Part shown: one piece after another, positions 36,829-49,200 of the stretch
Position numbering within the stretch: the first letter of the stretch is position 1
Layout of the letters: every line of letters starts with the position of its first letter
Assembly: GCA_023313575.1 (NCBI GenBank)
Contig: JAJTTP010000025.1
Coordinates: 124,001-188,000, forward strand
Direction of reading: 5' to 3'
Length of the DNA stretch: 64,000 bases
Source of the DNA: Eutypella sp. D-1
Lineage: Eukaryota; Ascomycota; Sordariomycetes; Xylariales; Diatrypaceae
Program-made: the position numbers and the translations under genes
The notes under the pieces: model-generated
What the model was told of the DNA's origin: nothing
What the model saw: only the letters and a program-made list of their open reading frames with translations
Databases searched by the model: none

Positions 36829-37672
36829 CTAAACCCGAGACGCAGCGGCGGCGTTGGCGTTGAACGTATCGCGCGCAGCCCAAAACTCCTCGCTCACGAC
36901 ATCGCAGAGGTCCTCGAGGTCCTGGAGGCCCTTCTCGAGCGCCGCCGTCGCTGTCGTGCCTTCTTTTTGTTTTCATGGTAGTGTGTTAGCGCACCACTCC
37001 GCTTTTTGTCTTGGTTCATTCGTCTTTCGGGGGGTGAGGTGGGTAAGAGAGATAAAGGGAGAAGGGGGGAGGGGGGGACATACCGTATGTCTGGATCCGG
37101 ACGTTCATCTTGTTCTCGGAAGGGTGGGGGATAGAGTAGGCGCATAACTCGACCTCGGGACTATTAATACGAGTGGGCGGTTTAAGTTAGCAAAGAAAGT
37201 TCCCCTGGTCTTGTTCGATTTCTATATGCCGAGAAACCGAATCGCTTTCGAGTAGTGTAGTTGGAAGTCCCGCAACGTACTTCTTCATGATGATATAGCG
37301 CAGCGCATTGCCCAACGTATGGCCTTCCTTGGTGAACTCGAAAGACGCCGCCGTAGGCGACGAGCCGGGGAGCTGTTTGTTTCGCGCGATGTTAGCAAGA
37401 TGCCATGTCCATATCCATGCCACCCACCAAGGCGCGGATTATCTATAACCGTGTAGGATAGATGTAGATGGAGAGGTAGAAAGAAGAAACGAACGTACAA
37501 TCCGCACTTTAGGCACCTCATCCCCATCCGGCTCCTCCTCCTGCACGGACCCGTCGCCGTTCTCCGCGCCGTCCTCTTGCATGGGATCCGGGTCCGCGTC
37601 CTCGACCGAGGCCTGCTGCGCCGCCGGCGCGTCCTCCATCGCTGCGTCCTGCTCCGTCGTCCTGCCCGGCAT
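36829..37672 (-). CDS. RPC19: RNA polymerases I and III subunit AC19 (Rpc19/RPAC2)
   Basis: Four exons on the minus strand: 37672-37499, 37372-37281, 37160-37084 and 36959-36829, giving 157 residues with consistent phases. The first 58 residues are acidic and disordered (DADPDPMQEDGAENG...), then KVRI leads into exon 2. The conserved core reads SFEFTKEGHTLGNALRYIIMK (exon 2) and NPEVELCAYSIPHPSENKMNVRIQTYG (exon 3), the RPB11-type dimerisation domain. Exon 4 provides the C-terminal helix ALEKGLQDLEDLCDVVSEEFW. AC19 pairs with AC40 to nucleate assembly of RNA polymerases I and III and is the counterpart of RPB11 and of half the bacterial alpha dimer. The acidic N-terminal extension is typical of fungal members. 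Introns start GTACGT, GTACGT and GTATGT. Confidence 0.94.
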
Positions 37673-40600
37673 CGTTTAGTTTGCGCTACTGCCTGCCTGC
37701 TTGCTGGTGGTGGTGGGTGGTGGTGGGTACAGCTTTTTCTCCGGTTCTGGTCGTGGTTGCTGTCCTGGGAGGGAGGAAGGGAAAAAATCAATCTCGAGCG
37801 AGTTTTTACCAGGTTGGCTAGGTGGTGTTATGGTTTTTTCCAGAAACGCCCCCGTTATCGCAAAAAAAGAAGGGAAAAAAATGCTGCGATATGATGCGCT
37901 GCGATGCGATGCGATCACTTAGGTAAGTCAGGTAAGTAATGTACAAAGCTATGAATGGAGGGAGGGATGAGCTTCGAGAAATTTTGGCGGGGCCCGGTAC
38001 AGGATAAGCTGATAACAGAACGTTTGGGTATGTCGGACCGATAAGGGAGAGCGACAGCTGTGGGCCAGCTGCTCAAAGTACCCCTTTTTACCCCTTTATA
38101 TACTATTGATGCCTCTGCTTAGGTAGTGGCGAATTCAGTATCTCTGAATTAGGCTATTGTGACGGGGCTGGTATTCCTTGGATCCGGAATATGCCCAGAA
38201 AATCTCGTTATAGTTCTCATTCACCTCGTTGCATGAGACTCGCTTTCTCGGGTCACATGTGAAATATACTCCTGTCCAAAGCGGTGCATCAATCAGTTGA
38301 TACTAAGGTTCAATAGGAAAGGAAGCAGCAATGAATACAATACCTACAATATAACTATCGCGTAACATATTAGCACAATCCGTCGCAAGATGCTCCCCCG
38401 AGCCTCTTCATAGCACCAAAGGAAAGCGGCCCGTCCCTTGTGCTCGCCCTCCACGCCCGTCTAGAAGTTCTAGTCTACCTTCTTATACCACATTCACGAG
38501 CACCGACAAGGCACTCAAACTAGCAGTCCCCAACAATACTTCTTCGAGGCTTACTGGAATTCTATAAGGCTCTCTCACGGACAGATCACTAACGAGCTAA
38601 CAAATAGTGCCTGGGACCAAATAAATCAACATGTGATTTGGTGTATGCGACCCAGCCCTGCGTAGCTATTTATAGTCAAGCCGCCCCGTCATTTTCGTAT
38701 TTACGGTACCTAGGTAGGTAAAGTATGACGGCAGCAATCTAGCATTACTCTCAGGTGGCCCAAGTGATTTACATATAAACGACGGGAGAAGAATCGTCGA
38801 GCGTAAGTTAACCTGTGCTATATATCCATCCCTTCAACTGCAGGGAGAAGTGAGGCGTATTCTTTTTACTTCGTTTATCAAGCTACCATCTGATATATAT
38901 GGTTCTTCTGGCACGGTGTTTTCTTGTCTGGGCATGCTCGTCTTCGCAATCATTCGTAGCACTGGTTCCATCCCCGACCTGTTTACCTCCAGGCGAGTGA
39001 TCACATCACACTCCCATGACCGACACACCCTTGTGACGAGTATTGATACCAGAGGCGTCTGCTATACATCCATGACTAAAGTAGACCTTCACATTCGTGT
39101 AAAACTAACTGGTCTAGGTATCCGTAGATAAATATGCCCATTCTGCAGTTACAAGGAGAAACATCTTCGGTGATACTGTTATCATGCACCTGCATGACAC
39201 CTGGTCAGCTGCAGAACCATACAGCTAACAGCTAGAAAATCAAGAACCATCGTACACCGCCCCTGATATTAGTAGGAGAGCGTTATCTTCCACGCGATAA
39301 TCATGGGGTTTTGTACTTGCCAGGTGGATACTTGAATTTCTAGTGAACCGGTCAGCTAGGGCATACCTAAGTTGCGACGCGCGCAGACAACTGCAGCGAC
39401 CACAGCGATGCAATAACAAGGCCCACACACATACATGCGGCTGGTCCTCCTCTTCAAGAACTGTATCGCTTTGGCTTCACGCAGGTATATCTGTCTATCT
39501 CACTACGGCCCCTGGGGTGAAATATGAGCCATCCATAGACAACAGGGATATAAGAAAAACGAGAACTCTGGTAGAAGACCAAGCCATACGTGACGCTGAG
39601 CCCAAGGATGCGGATCTAGATATCCCTTCCTGTATAAGATATTTATGGGTAATAGCAGACACGAGGCAGTAGCTTATGTGCTTCATACATGGGAGCATGC
39701 CATACCATACCCCTACCGCAACAGCACATCGAATATACATAGTATGTAAGCCGTAGATCGGTCGATCCAAAAAAAAGCAACGTGCCTCACCTCACACCCC
39801 AACTCTAGAGCTCGATCCACCAAAACCTACCAGCCAAGAATCATCCACCTAAGAAAGATAAGGGGGGGGGGGGGGGGCTTCGCTGGACCGAGGAGAAAGC
39901 TGATACCTACAAGCCCGAGACCGCAGCGAAGAGAGGAGCTCGGAGTCGGAAGCTTAGCGCGGGGGCATTTTGAGTCAACGCCATGCCATGCACGCATCCA
40001 TGCCGGCAGCCAGTCTCCGTCCTGTACGATACGATGGGGGGATGAGAATACAGCACGGTACGGTACGATGCGCGTTACGCGGTAAGTGAAAATAAGCTTT
40101 CTCAACCCCCCCCCCCCCCTCCCCCACCCCTATACGATATTGCACAAATACGTCTCCTCAATCCAAGGCCTGCACAAAAGACCAGTTATGTAACGCCTCC
40201 CCTCCCTCCTATCTCATCATGGCTCATGGCTTACCTTACACCAACAATGCAGTGCCTATGCAGTCTCCTCTATGTATGTAGTTCAGGAGGCCAGCTAGGG
40301 TAGGGTAGGGCAGGGTTAGTTTCGCATGGCGTGCAGGGTCGACGGTGTCTCCCGAACGAAAACATGTGAGAGAGAGAAAAAGAATCCGTGCGATGCTGCG
40401 CCGCGCCGCACCGCATCGCACCATCGTGCGCGTATGGCGTTCACCACCGCGGACATGCCCGCTTCACATATAGAGCGCATGCATGCATGCATCTACCTAC
40501 CTACCTACCTACGTAGGTAGGCGTGGGGCGGTATAGAGACAGGAGGACGGTGTGGACATCCATCTGTGCAAGTCCAGCACCGCGCGCCCTTATAGCTGCG

Positions 40601-42378
40601 CAGCCGAGAGCTCGGGAGATGTGGTATATACAACTGGACTGCTGTCGCGGTAGAAGGGGGTAGTCAGGTTAGTGAAAGGGGGAATGCTTGCTGAGGGTAG
40701 GGCAGGGAGGATACTGTATAAGTGAGGATCGAGGACACGAGTATGCAAGAGTACAGACAGACAGACAGATAGATAACTAGCTAGATAGACAGACAGACGC
40801 CACGCGATGCGGGATAATATGCCCCTGTCTTCGCCCCTTGCACCGCATGCGCTACGCATATGTGTACATAGGTAGTCCAGTCAGTTACGACATGCGTATG
40901 TATGTATGTATGTAGTCAGAGTAGCTGTTGCGCGATAAATATTCTTCACAAAATACCTACAGTGATATTATAAATCCCATCCTAACCACCACCACCCGCC
41001 CCGCGCCGAAAAGCTTATCCGCCCATCCATATTCGTTGATCCCATCTCACCGTACCACACCACATTCCATTCCAAGCCACAGTTACACACACATCCACAC
41101 ATCCACACATACACGGTCCTGCACCCGCGCACATAAGTTTTATGTCGCCGGATGGGCTGGGCGAAAAAAAAACAGGAGGAAGGGGGTGGTGGGGGGAGGG
41201 GAATTGCGCGCACATACTTTGACCTGGCTAGATGGACATCTATGATCTGATGTCGATCGACCGACGCAGGGCGGGAGGGAGCTAATTTGATGATTCGCGG
41301 TGTGTACTCTCTGCCTTACCTACCTTATGTAAACAGGGTCACCATGAACAGCAATCCTGACGCCGAACTTTTGCGGTCCCCCTTCCAGTATGAATGTATC
41401 TGGTATTTATAAGTAATTATGCAGGGCAGGGTCCAGGCCTGGGTCACTATTCTTTTTTAAACACCCTTCCCGCCCACATTAGGTAGACGCAAATCCCGAT
41501 CGCGGCAGGAGATGCCGTGTACGGTAATATGCGTGCCGGGGAGGGGGGGGGGGGGGGGAGGAAAAGGTGAGCTCGATTGGCGCGGCGGCAAGGCCCGTTG
41601 CGCGGCTGCGTTACCTTTTTTTTAACCTTACATTGTTCTTTCCCTGTTTTTCTTTTACTGTTGTTGTTGTTGTTGTTGTTGTTCCACTCTTGGCCACCCT
41701 TACTTCTCCTAAGTAGCTATGTTGAGAACTTTTTTTCTTAGCTTGCTTAAAACTCCTATCATTATTCTTATTCTTCCTTCTGCATCTTGGGTCGTCGGCC
41801 CTGTTTTCACTCCGACCTGGCCCGTTCTCCCCTACCCGCCCTGCCATGTCCCTATGTAGTTGGACTTTCGGGATCCGCGGGAGCCCGGGCGCCGAAAAAA
41901 ATCACGGCATCTTCGCTACTTCTTGTTGCCGCTTACATACATACGTACTTACACTTACGGAGGGTCGGACCATTATTAGGTTGCGCCGTCCGCTATCGAT
42001 CCTGTCATTTCCCCCCGGTTCGCTGTTATCATGTTGTGTGCTCTGTGCTGCACTACGCACGATGTTCGCGACGCGTGTTATACGAAGTAGGCGCACGGCC
42101 GTCGTGCCCTGCCTCCTCACAAGGGGTAGGTATTGAAGCACCATGGCCATCGTATCTAGCTAGTAGCGACACATTCACCCCTCGCCCGGGCGGGCACCAC
42201 CACATCACGCAAGTACGCCCGTAGCAGTGATTCCCGCATCGCTTGGTAGTTTGGCAGGTGTCCATAGTTCGCGCATAGAAGACGAGCTGCACGGATGGGA
42301 TATATATAAAGCAAGAGAGAAAGAGACGTCCCGACCCTCTCCGGCTCTGGCGGTACACATGATGTGACAGACCCCCCT

Positions 42379-42398
42379 CCCCCCCCCCCCCCCCCCCC
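42379..42398. repeat. Longest homopolymer in the window (20 C)
   Basis: Uninterrupted run of C preceded by a shorter C run (42372-42377). It is one of thirteen G/C runs of 13 or more bases, all outside the coding exons identified here. Confidence 0.9.
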
Positions 42399-43261
42399 AA
42401 CAGCGTAGAGAAGCAGAAGACTTATATATTGATAAAAACAACCCGAACGTCTGATACGTGACCTAGCTACCTAGCCACCTCCTGGGTACGTAGAGAGCGA
42501 AGTTCTACAGGTCCGGCCCTTTCGGCAGCGGCGACAGCAGTAGACTTGGGTTGCCAGTCCCGTTACTTGATCTGTGAGCCAGCCGCTTCGATTGGGCGCC
42601 ACCTTTCGTTTTACTTTTGCTACGTTTTGCTTCTTATTTTGTTTCTATCTGTCCGGCTTGCCCAAACCTACACCTTGTTATCACACCCGGGACGAACGTA
42701 CAAGCTAGGCATGTGCCGGTGCAGTCGCGGGTACAAGCATGGGGTGAAAAAAGCCACTACGTCGGCGTCTCTTCTCTGGAAGGACTAACCGGACCGGTCG
42801 TCGTGCTGCTATGAAGTATGGGGACGAGGGCTTTTTTCTTGAGTGGTTTCCCGGGCTTCGGACGACAGAAATGGATTGACTGCCGGAGGGCGATACGAGG
42901 GCGATCAATTGATCTACTGGTGGGCGTGGCGCGAAGCACAGCGTTTTGCGCGGCGCTTCTTGTCCGCATCCGCCAGTACTTACTCTGGTGGATTGATATG
43001 CGCAAGTCCCCCTTCGGGCAGACGTGTACGTCGATGCACCTCGTAAAATGAGATGAATGAAGAAGTCAAAAAATGCCGCAGTCAGAAATAGACGATAAAA
43101 GGAAAACTCCTCCTCCCCTTACCATGTTTACCCCAGTAGGTAGGTAATAGAAAGACCAGGGAGGGATGGCCAAAGGAGAGGAGGGAAGCTATGCGCGGCG
43201 CGATTTGCTGCTCACCGCCGGTGGGCTATCGGGCGCAGAGGGAAGGGGGCCGGGAGCCGCC

Positions 43262-43279
43262 GGGGGGGGGGGGGGGGGG
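43262..43279. repeat. 18-base G run
   Basis: Uninterrupted G run in the 37.7-51.7 kb gap. Similar 18-19-base G runs lie at 4233-4250, 8215-8232, 8590-8608 and 8976-8993. Confidence 0.9.
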
Positions 43280-46200
43280 CTGAAGAGAAAACGGTTCCTC
43301 GCATGGTGACAGAACGCAGCACCGCTGGACGGTTATGCGACGCGACGAGCTCTGGCAGCCCCTTCACCATCTTATCTTATGGACGCACGAGGGCGGCGGC
43401 CGGGCGTAGACAAACCAAGATTTGTAAATATGTGTTTGTCAATGGCGTAGTGATGGTGGTGATGTTAATGATTGATAAGTCGCATCCCCTCTGGATCTCG
43501 GCTTATTCCCGTGGCGCGTCATATCAACTCACTTGCTCCCACCTAGTCCAGCCAAGGCGTCCAACCGTCGGAGCTTCTGCGCCTCGTTGAGCAGGTTGTT
43601 GCAGTGAACCCAAGACGCGGGCTGCGGGTGGGCTGTGGGCTGCACAGGAGGCGGAAGGGAAGGCCACTTGGCAGGGGGGGGAGGGGAGGAGCAGAAGGAA
43701 GCAACAGATCTGCCAGCCATTCGTTTGCCGGCACGAGGGCACGGGGGCAGCGTATAGTTTGACAAGGCGGTAGAACAATATTCGATTATGCAGGGAGCCG
43801 CCGCACAACTTCGCGATATAAGATATCGAAGAAGAATCGCATCTGAAAATACCGTGCAAGTCCAGTTGAGCGCCACCGGCCAGACCCTTCTCATCTCACG
43901 TCACATACCTGGGGTATCATCATATCGGACAAGGGGGGCGGGGGGCGAGGGGGGAGGGACTAATAATAGACATGTGTGTACTGTAACTACTGTGTAGTCA
44001 GGCAAAGTACTATATCCTGAAGCTAATAAGGGACGATGACAATGACGTCAGCCGCACAAGCGGATGATCTGCGAAACATCATCAGATGAAATTTTTTGGT
44101 TTCTTCGTTTGTCCCTTATGCGCGGCATGCGAAACAATCGCCTATTATGGAGCTAGTCTCGTGCCGACTCTTAAGTTAACTAGAGCTCGAAGTAGTTTAG
44201 TAGAGCAGGCAGAGAGGATCGGCTCAAAATTACTTTTGAAGTACTGCTTTTCGTACTCTTGGGTTTGGGTCTCATGCGCGGTATAAGGTGAATTGTGTAG
44301 CGTAGTAAGTGTTTAGGGCTTATACGACGTATCTACACGTGCTCGTTGTTTTGGGAACCGTGAGTGAAGTTGTTGTTTGTGGCAGTGTTGCACGAGATGG
44401 AATCGGAAACCAACTCGTTCATTTGATAACCCCATTCTCATTCCCAATACCCAAACTACTGGGTCTTCCTCCGTCTGGATTGGGGGGGGGGGGGAGGGAC
44501 TGGGTGGCCAAGATGTAAAGTAGAGAAAGCCAAGGCGGGCCAATAGCATATAAGCCCTATGGACCGCGGGGACCGACTTGTCTTGCCCCCCTTTCCTGAC
44601 TAGACTTGACAGGGTATCCAAGTTGCTAGTAGTGGCTAGAGGCTGGACGGAGGCTAGCTGGCCAGGTAAAACAGAGAGACAAGAGTAGTGGTCTACCAGT
44701 CTACCTGACTAGGACCCCTCCATCGCCGGCAATTATTCCTTAGGGATCGGAGAAAAAAAGATGGAGACTAAAGTGAGGCCTCCCAGCCGAGAATGTGTCC
44801 CGTACAACAGTACTACTTACCAACGTCCGTAGCTGCATAGGCATCGGGCAGGTGGTGGTAGAGCTACTTTTGTCGTAGTAATAACTACCTAAGTAGGTAT
44901 GTAGTAGTAGACACCTTCTCACACAAAGAAGACGAACCGAAAAGATTCGACGTCGAGTCGAATGGCAGCTTGGCACATGGCTTCTTATGGAATGAACTTC
45001 CGGGGACGCACCTGGCGCAGATGCGATATGCATGTGACTGTACATCTTCCACTCACAGACGAGCAGGTTGGAGGAAAAATTATGAATGGTAATAATAAAA
45101 ACCAGGGAGGCGTGGTACACATCTGGCTTACTTGTGCGCTCAGTTGGTGTAGCTGGACAGCTCATATAGGAAGCTCTCCAAGCCTCAGGCATGTGAGCCT
45201 ATTATCAATCCAACGCATGGCAGTCCTGCGACAACCAGCGTGGTGAATTTAGCGCGATAAGCTGGCAGTGTCGTATTGTACGCCCGCATAGGATACTTAT
45301 CTCATTAAGCACGTATAACATGAGAAAGGAGGGGGCGGGGGAGGCTAATGAATGAGGAAAACGTGAAATAAAAGATCTAATGCCGGGGCATTACAGGGAA
45401 GCATCAGGGGCGTAGACCGGTCCTAAAGCCGGCGACGAACCCAGCGCCGGCGCATAATGAATGATATATGCGCGCATGCGTGTACTCGCGTGGGTATATG
45501 CAGGCTGCGATCTGCGATATGCGGTCTGCGATGAGGTGAAGCACCGAGGCGGCTCACGTCAACTACGATCGATATCAGACGACCGTTGCGTGATGCGGCT
45601 TCGACTCGACGCCTGCAACACTTACCTGGGGATTGCAGCGCGCTACGACGCACACGAGAAATATCTACCGAGAAAACTGATATCTGACGCAGGGGCTTGC
45701 TGTCCGGCGCTCGCGGTCACCCTGTAGCGGTGAGCAACGAAATCATCTCGGATGTGTTCGACCGAAGTACCATACCTACCTAGGTAGTTGGTCTACATCG
45801 CAAACACACAAAATAAATTCCTTCCAAGATATCGTTCTTGGTGTTGCATTGTACCCTTGCTAGTGATCGTGGCTTGAGGAGTACATGCTTGCATCGTGGA
45901 CATAAGCATCAGCTAGTCCTAACAAGGGGCTAACTAGTCTAACATTTCATGGGTGTATCCGAGCTAGTCGCAAAGGGCGTATTTGAAGATCAAAAGATGA
46001 CCCGCCGGCGGGTTCCTAGGTAACTACGTGAATTAAGTAGCCCTGGAGCCGAATTGTTGTAGTCGTTGGAGTAGCGGTTGCGGCTGCGGCTACAGATTGT
46101 ATGCGGGAGATCTGAGGGCCGGATGAGGGTTACAATCTGGAAATGCCTCATACAAAAACACGCCTGCAGGACTTGCTAAGCAGAACTGGCAGATCCCTCC

Positions 46201-49200
46201 GAGCCAGGTTCCGAGCCAGGTAGGCAGGTAGACAGTTAGGCAGGTTGGTTGGCTGGCCGGCTTAAGACTTTTCAGTGTACAGCACATACACCGACATGTA
46301 ATAATGCTTTGCTGATGATTACTTAAAGGATGCGAGCCTACGAGTCGGCCGAAGTCTGGAAGTTCCCGAGGTCGTGTGGGAGTGGATCGATGCTACGCCC
46401 TCTGTAGGTCGTTGTTCATCGATATAGACAAGAGTTGTAGGTGCCATACGTGCTCTGAAGCCCGTTAAGCCAAGCCTTTAGAGGGAGTGTCCAGCACCCT
46501 CCGGATAAAAAAGTAGACGATGTTGTGAAGGATGCTGGCCAGCGGAATCTCTATGATCTTCCCGTAGGTACATCGGCACATTGCGCTAGTATACCTAGTA
46601 AAACGTGCTGGCACTTGAGTGCATACTTTGCCTGCTTCTTCTAAGGCGATAGTAGTGTAAAGATTGAGGAGCTACACGCCAATGCCGCCAATGCTATGGT
46701 TGTGATGCGAGGAGGGGCCCTTCTGGAAACACCGTATCTGGTAATTGGGTTTATTATAGTAGCGGATAGTTAACCGGCTAGGGGTACCTAGGTTGTGGTG
46801 GTAATTTGCAGCTGCAGATGGACTCGAGGCTAGATCGTGTCCGGTGTCACTGGGAGGTCAAGAATATATGACTCGCAGCCTGTAAAGCAAGTCATTCATC
46901 AAAAGCAATGTCACCAGCGGCACGTAGGATACAGGACCAGGGCTACCCTGCATCTGTCAAGCTAGACCATCCCGTGACAATGGTTACCTACTACGTGTGT
47001 GTACGAGAAGGGACCTGAACGAACCAGACGTACGGAGTGGTTCATGAGGAAGGTGAGTCGTAGTTTACAGAGACTGAATGACTGAACTGACTGACTGAAT
47101 TACTTCACTAGTCTAGTCAGTATCGAGGACGGCTCGACGGCCAAGACGGCTCAGTTGAATGACTGACTGGCCGGATGCCAAGATGGGAGAGAGGAGCCGG
47201 AGAACGCTGGGCAGCCGTGGGCCCCTACAAGTAGAGAAGGGTCTTTGAATCCACTCTGCCACGCCTTGTACATAATGAAGCAGATAGTCCTACATGAGAA
47301 TAGTGATAGGTTCCAATTAGCCCACGAGTGGATAATGATCTGGGTAGCTGGATGACTGGTTGCCGATTGCTAATGAGATCCGCTCCAACCTGGTCTTTTT
47401 TCTCTCTGACTTTCTGAAGAGGTGGATCATCCGACCAGGCCACATGCGGCAAGCTTTCTTGGAGGATTGGCGGTCGTAGAGATAGATCCGAATTTCTTGG
47501 TCCAAAAGTCAAGTCGTCCGGCCGGAGGTTACATCAGCTAGAGGAGTTTTATTCATTATTGGTAGTCGGCAACGACAACGGAGACTGAAAAAAACGGCGG
47601 ATGCAAAGGAAAACGAAGGAGAAAAATCTCCAAAAGCCGCCAGAAGGAACCTTGAGAAAGCAATAATGATTGCCTGATGGACTTATGTAAGTCAGTGTCG
47701 ACCTTTGGTATGAGGGGCACGTATGTACATCTAACGATTTGAAGCCCCATAAATTTGACTATTGACGCTACTTTTTTTATACGGAGAAGGTATCGGTACC
47801 TATGCGGCCGCTACCTACGGCGATGTACAGAACAGGTGGGCACGGAGAGGACCTCGGGATTCCAGGGCTTCCAGCCCTTAATTTTTTACACTATCGGGCT
47901 ACCTCAGGTAGGTATTACATACATTAGGTAAGTACAAGTGTCAGGAAGGTTGATTATTAATAATGTATATCGGTATATAAATAACCTTACTAAGGTTACC
48001 TCTGTAACCAGTACGAGCAAACGTAAAATAGAGGTAGTTAGGTAAATCTGGAACATTCACAATACAACTGTCTAGCGTCATTACTACAGTCTAAAGTATT
48101 GTACTGGAGACGGGATGCTCAAATACCGCGGATTGCATATCAATCACGTACAAACCCCCCCTGTCAGCCCTGGATCTCTTTGTCGATGCACATGCACGGA
48201 TAGCGAATGGCTCCATCGTCGCTACGTACATACCTACCTAGGTAGTTAGGTACATACGGGGCTGCAATAGGCTTCTGGATTATTGTATTTTCAAAGATGT
48301 CATGGTACATTCCACCGGCCATTCTCATGCTTTGTCCGTACGTAATTACACCACCTAAGGACCTCGGGGAAAGTAATGGATTACCTGATTACCTCCAGCT
48401 AGGCGTATAAGCAAATAGGTTCTCTCGAAGGTTGATATCAGATGGGTGCTATTACTTATGTACCTAGTCTGTATGGACGAGGTGGCATCGGATCGGTTAC
48501 CCTGACGTAGAAAATACAATGTCAGATCTCGGCCCCCCTTTCCCCCAGATCCCTTCTCAGGTGGTAATCTTGGTTGCTTGGTATCCTCATCCATGCCCTC
48601 ATCCCGAATTATCATCATCAGTCTGTCTTACATGGGACCCAAGGGCCTTTAAGCTGTCCGTGTGCAAGCGCGTGGCTCTCGTCTGAGCTTCTCTTTGGTT
48701 AAAACCCGTATCTCTGTGTTTAATCGACTGTACGAGGTGTTGGCGTCGCACATGGATATCCGCCTGGCCTGTTTTATCTTGTCCTTCAATCTCGTCTTGT
48801 GCTGAGTACGAACGAAGTAGATAGCTGGTTTTGTTATACATACATACCTGTATAGATCCATGTAAGAGGCCTGGGGGGGAACTGAGCCGAGCCAGATTTC
48901 CATAACCGCTCGCTAGTCTCCACCAGAGCTACTAACTGAAATGGGGAAAAAAGGTTTCTCTTTTTTTGTTTATACCAAGTAGGCTCGGCTCGTAAAGTGT
49001 TGTCAAACCAACATCACCTTCAAACCCAGTTTCCCACCACCTGCGTAAACTCTCACCGGGTATCTGTCGGTCCTCTTCCCCTTTGTACTTACTTTGCGCT
49101 AGTAGTCTACCTTTTTTATGTTGAATTTGCAGTGCGCTGTATAAACTTTCCATTTGAGAAACCCCCCAACCCTCGCTTATCTGTGTAAATATGGGTACTT

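Noticed and set aside
38834..39131. Frames on both strands in the 14-kb gap
   Set aside because: No domain; each strand is equally plausible, which argues against coding.
45138..45190. GCTCAGTTGGTGTAGC resembling a tRNA box A
   Set aside because: No box B (GGTTCGANNC) at a proper distance and no cloverleaf.
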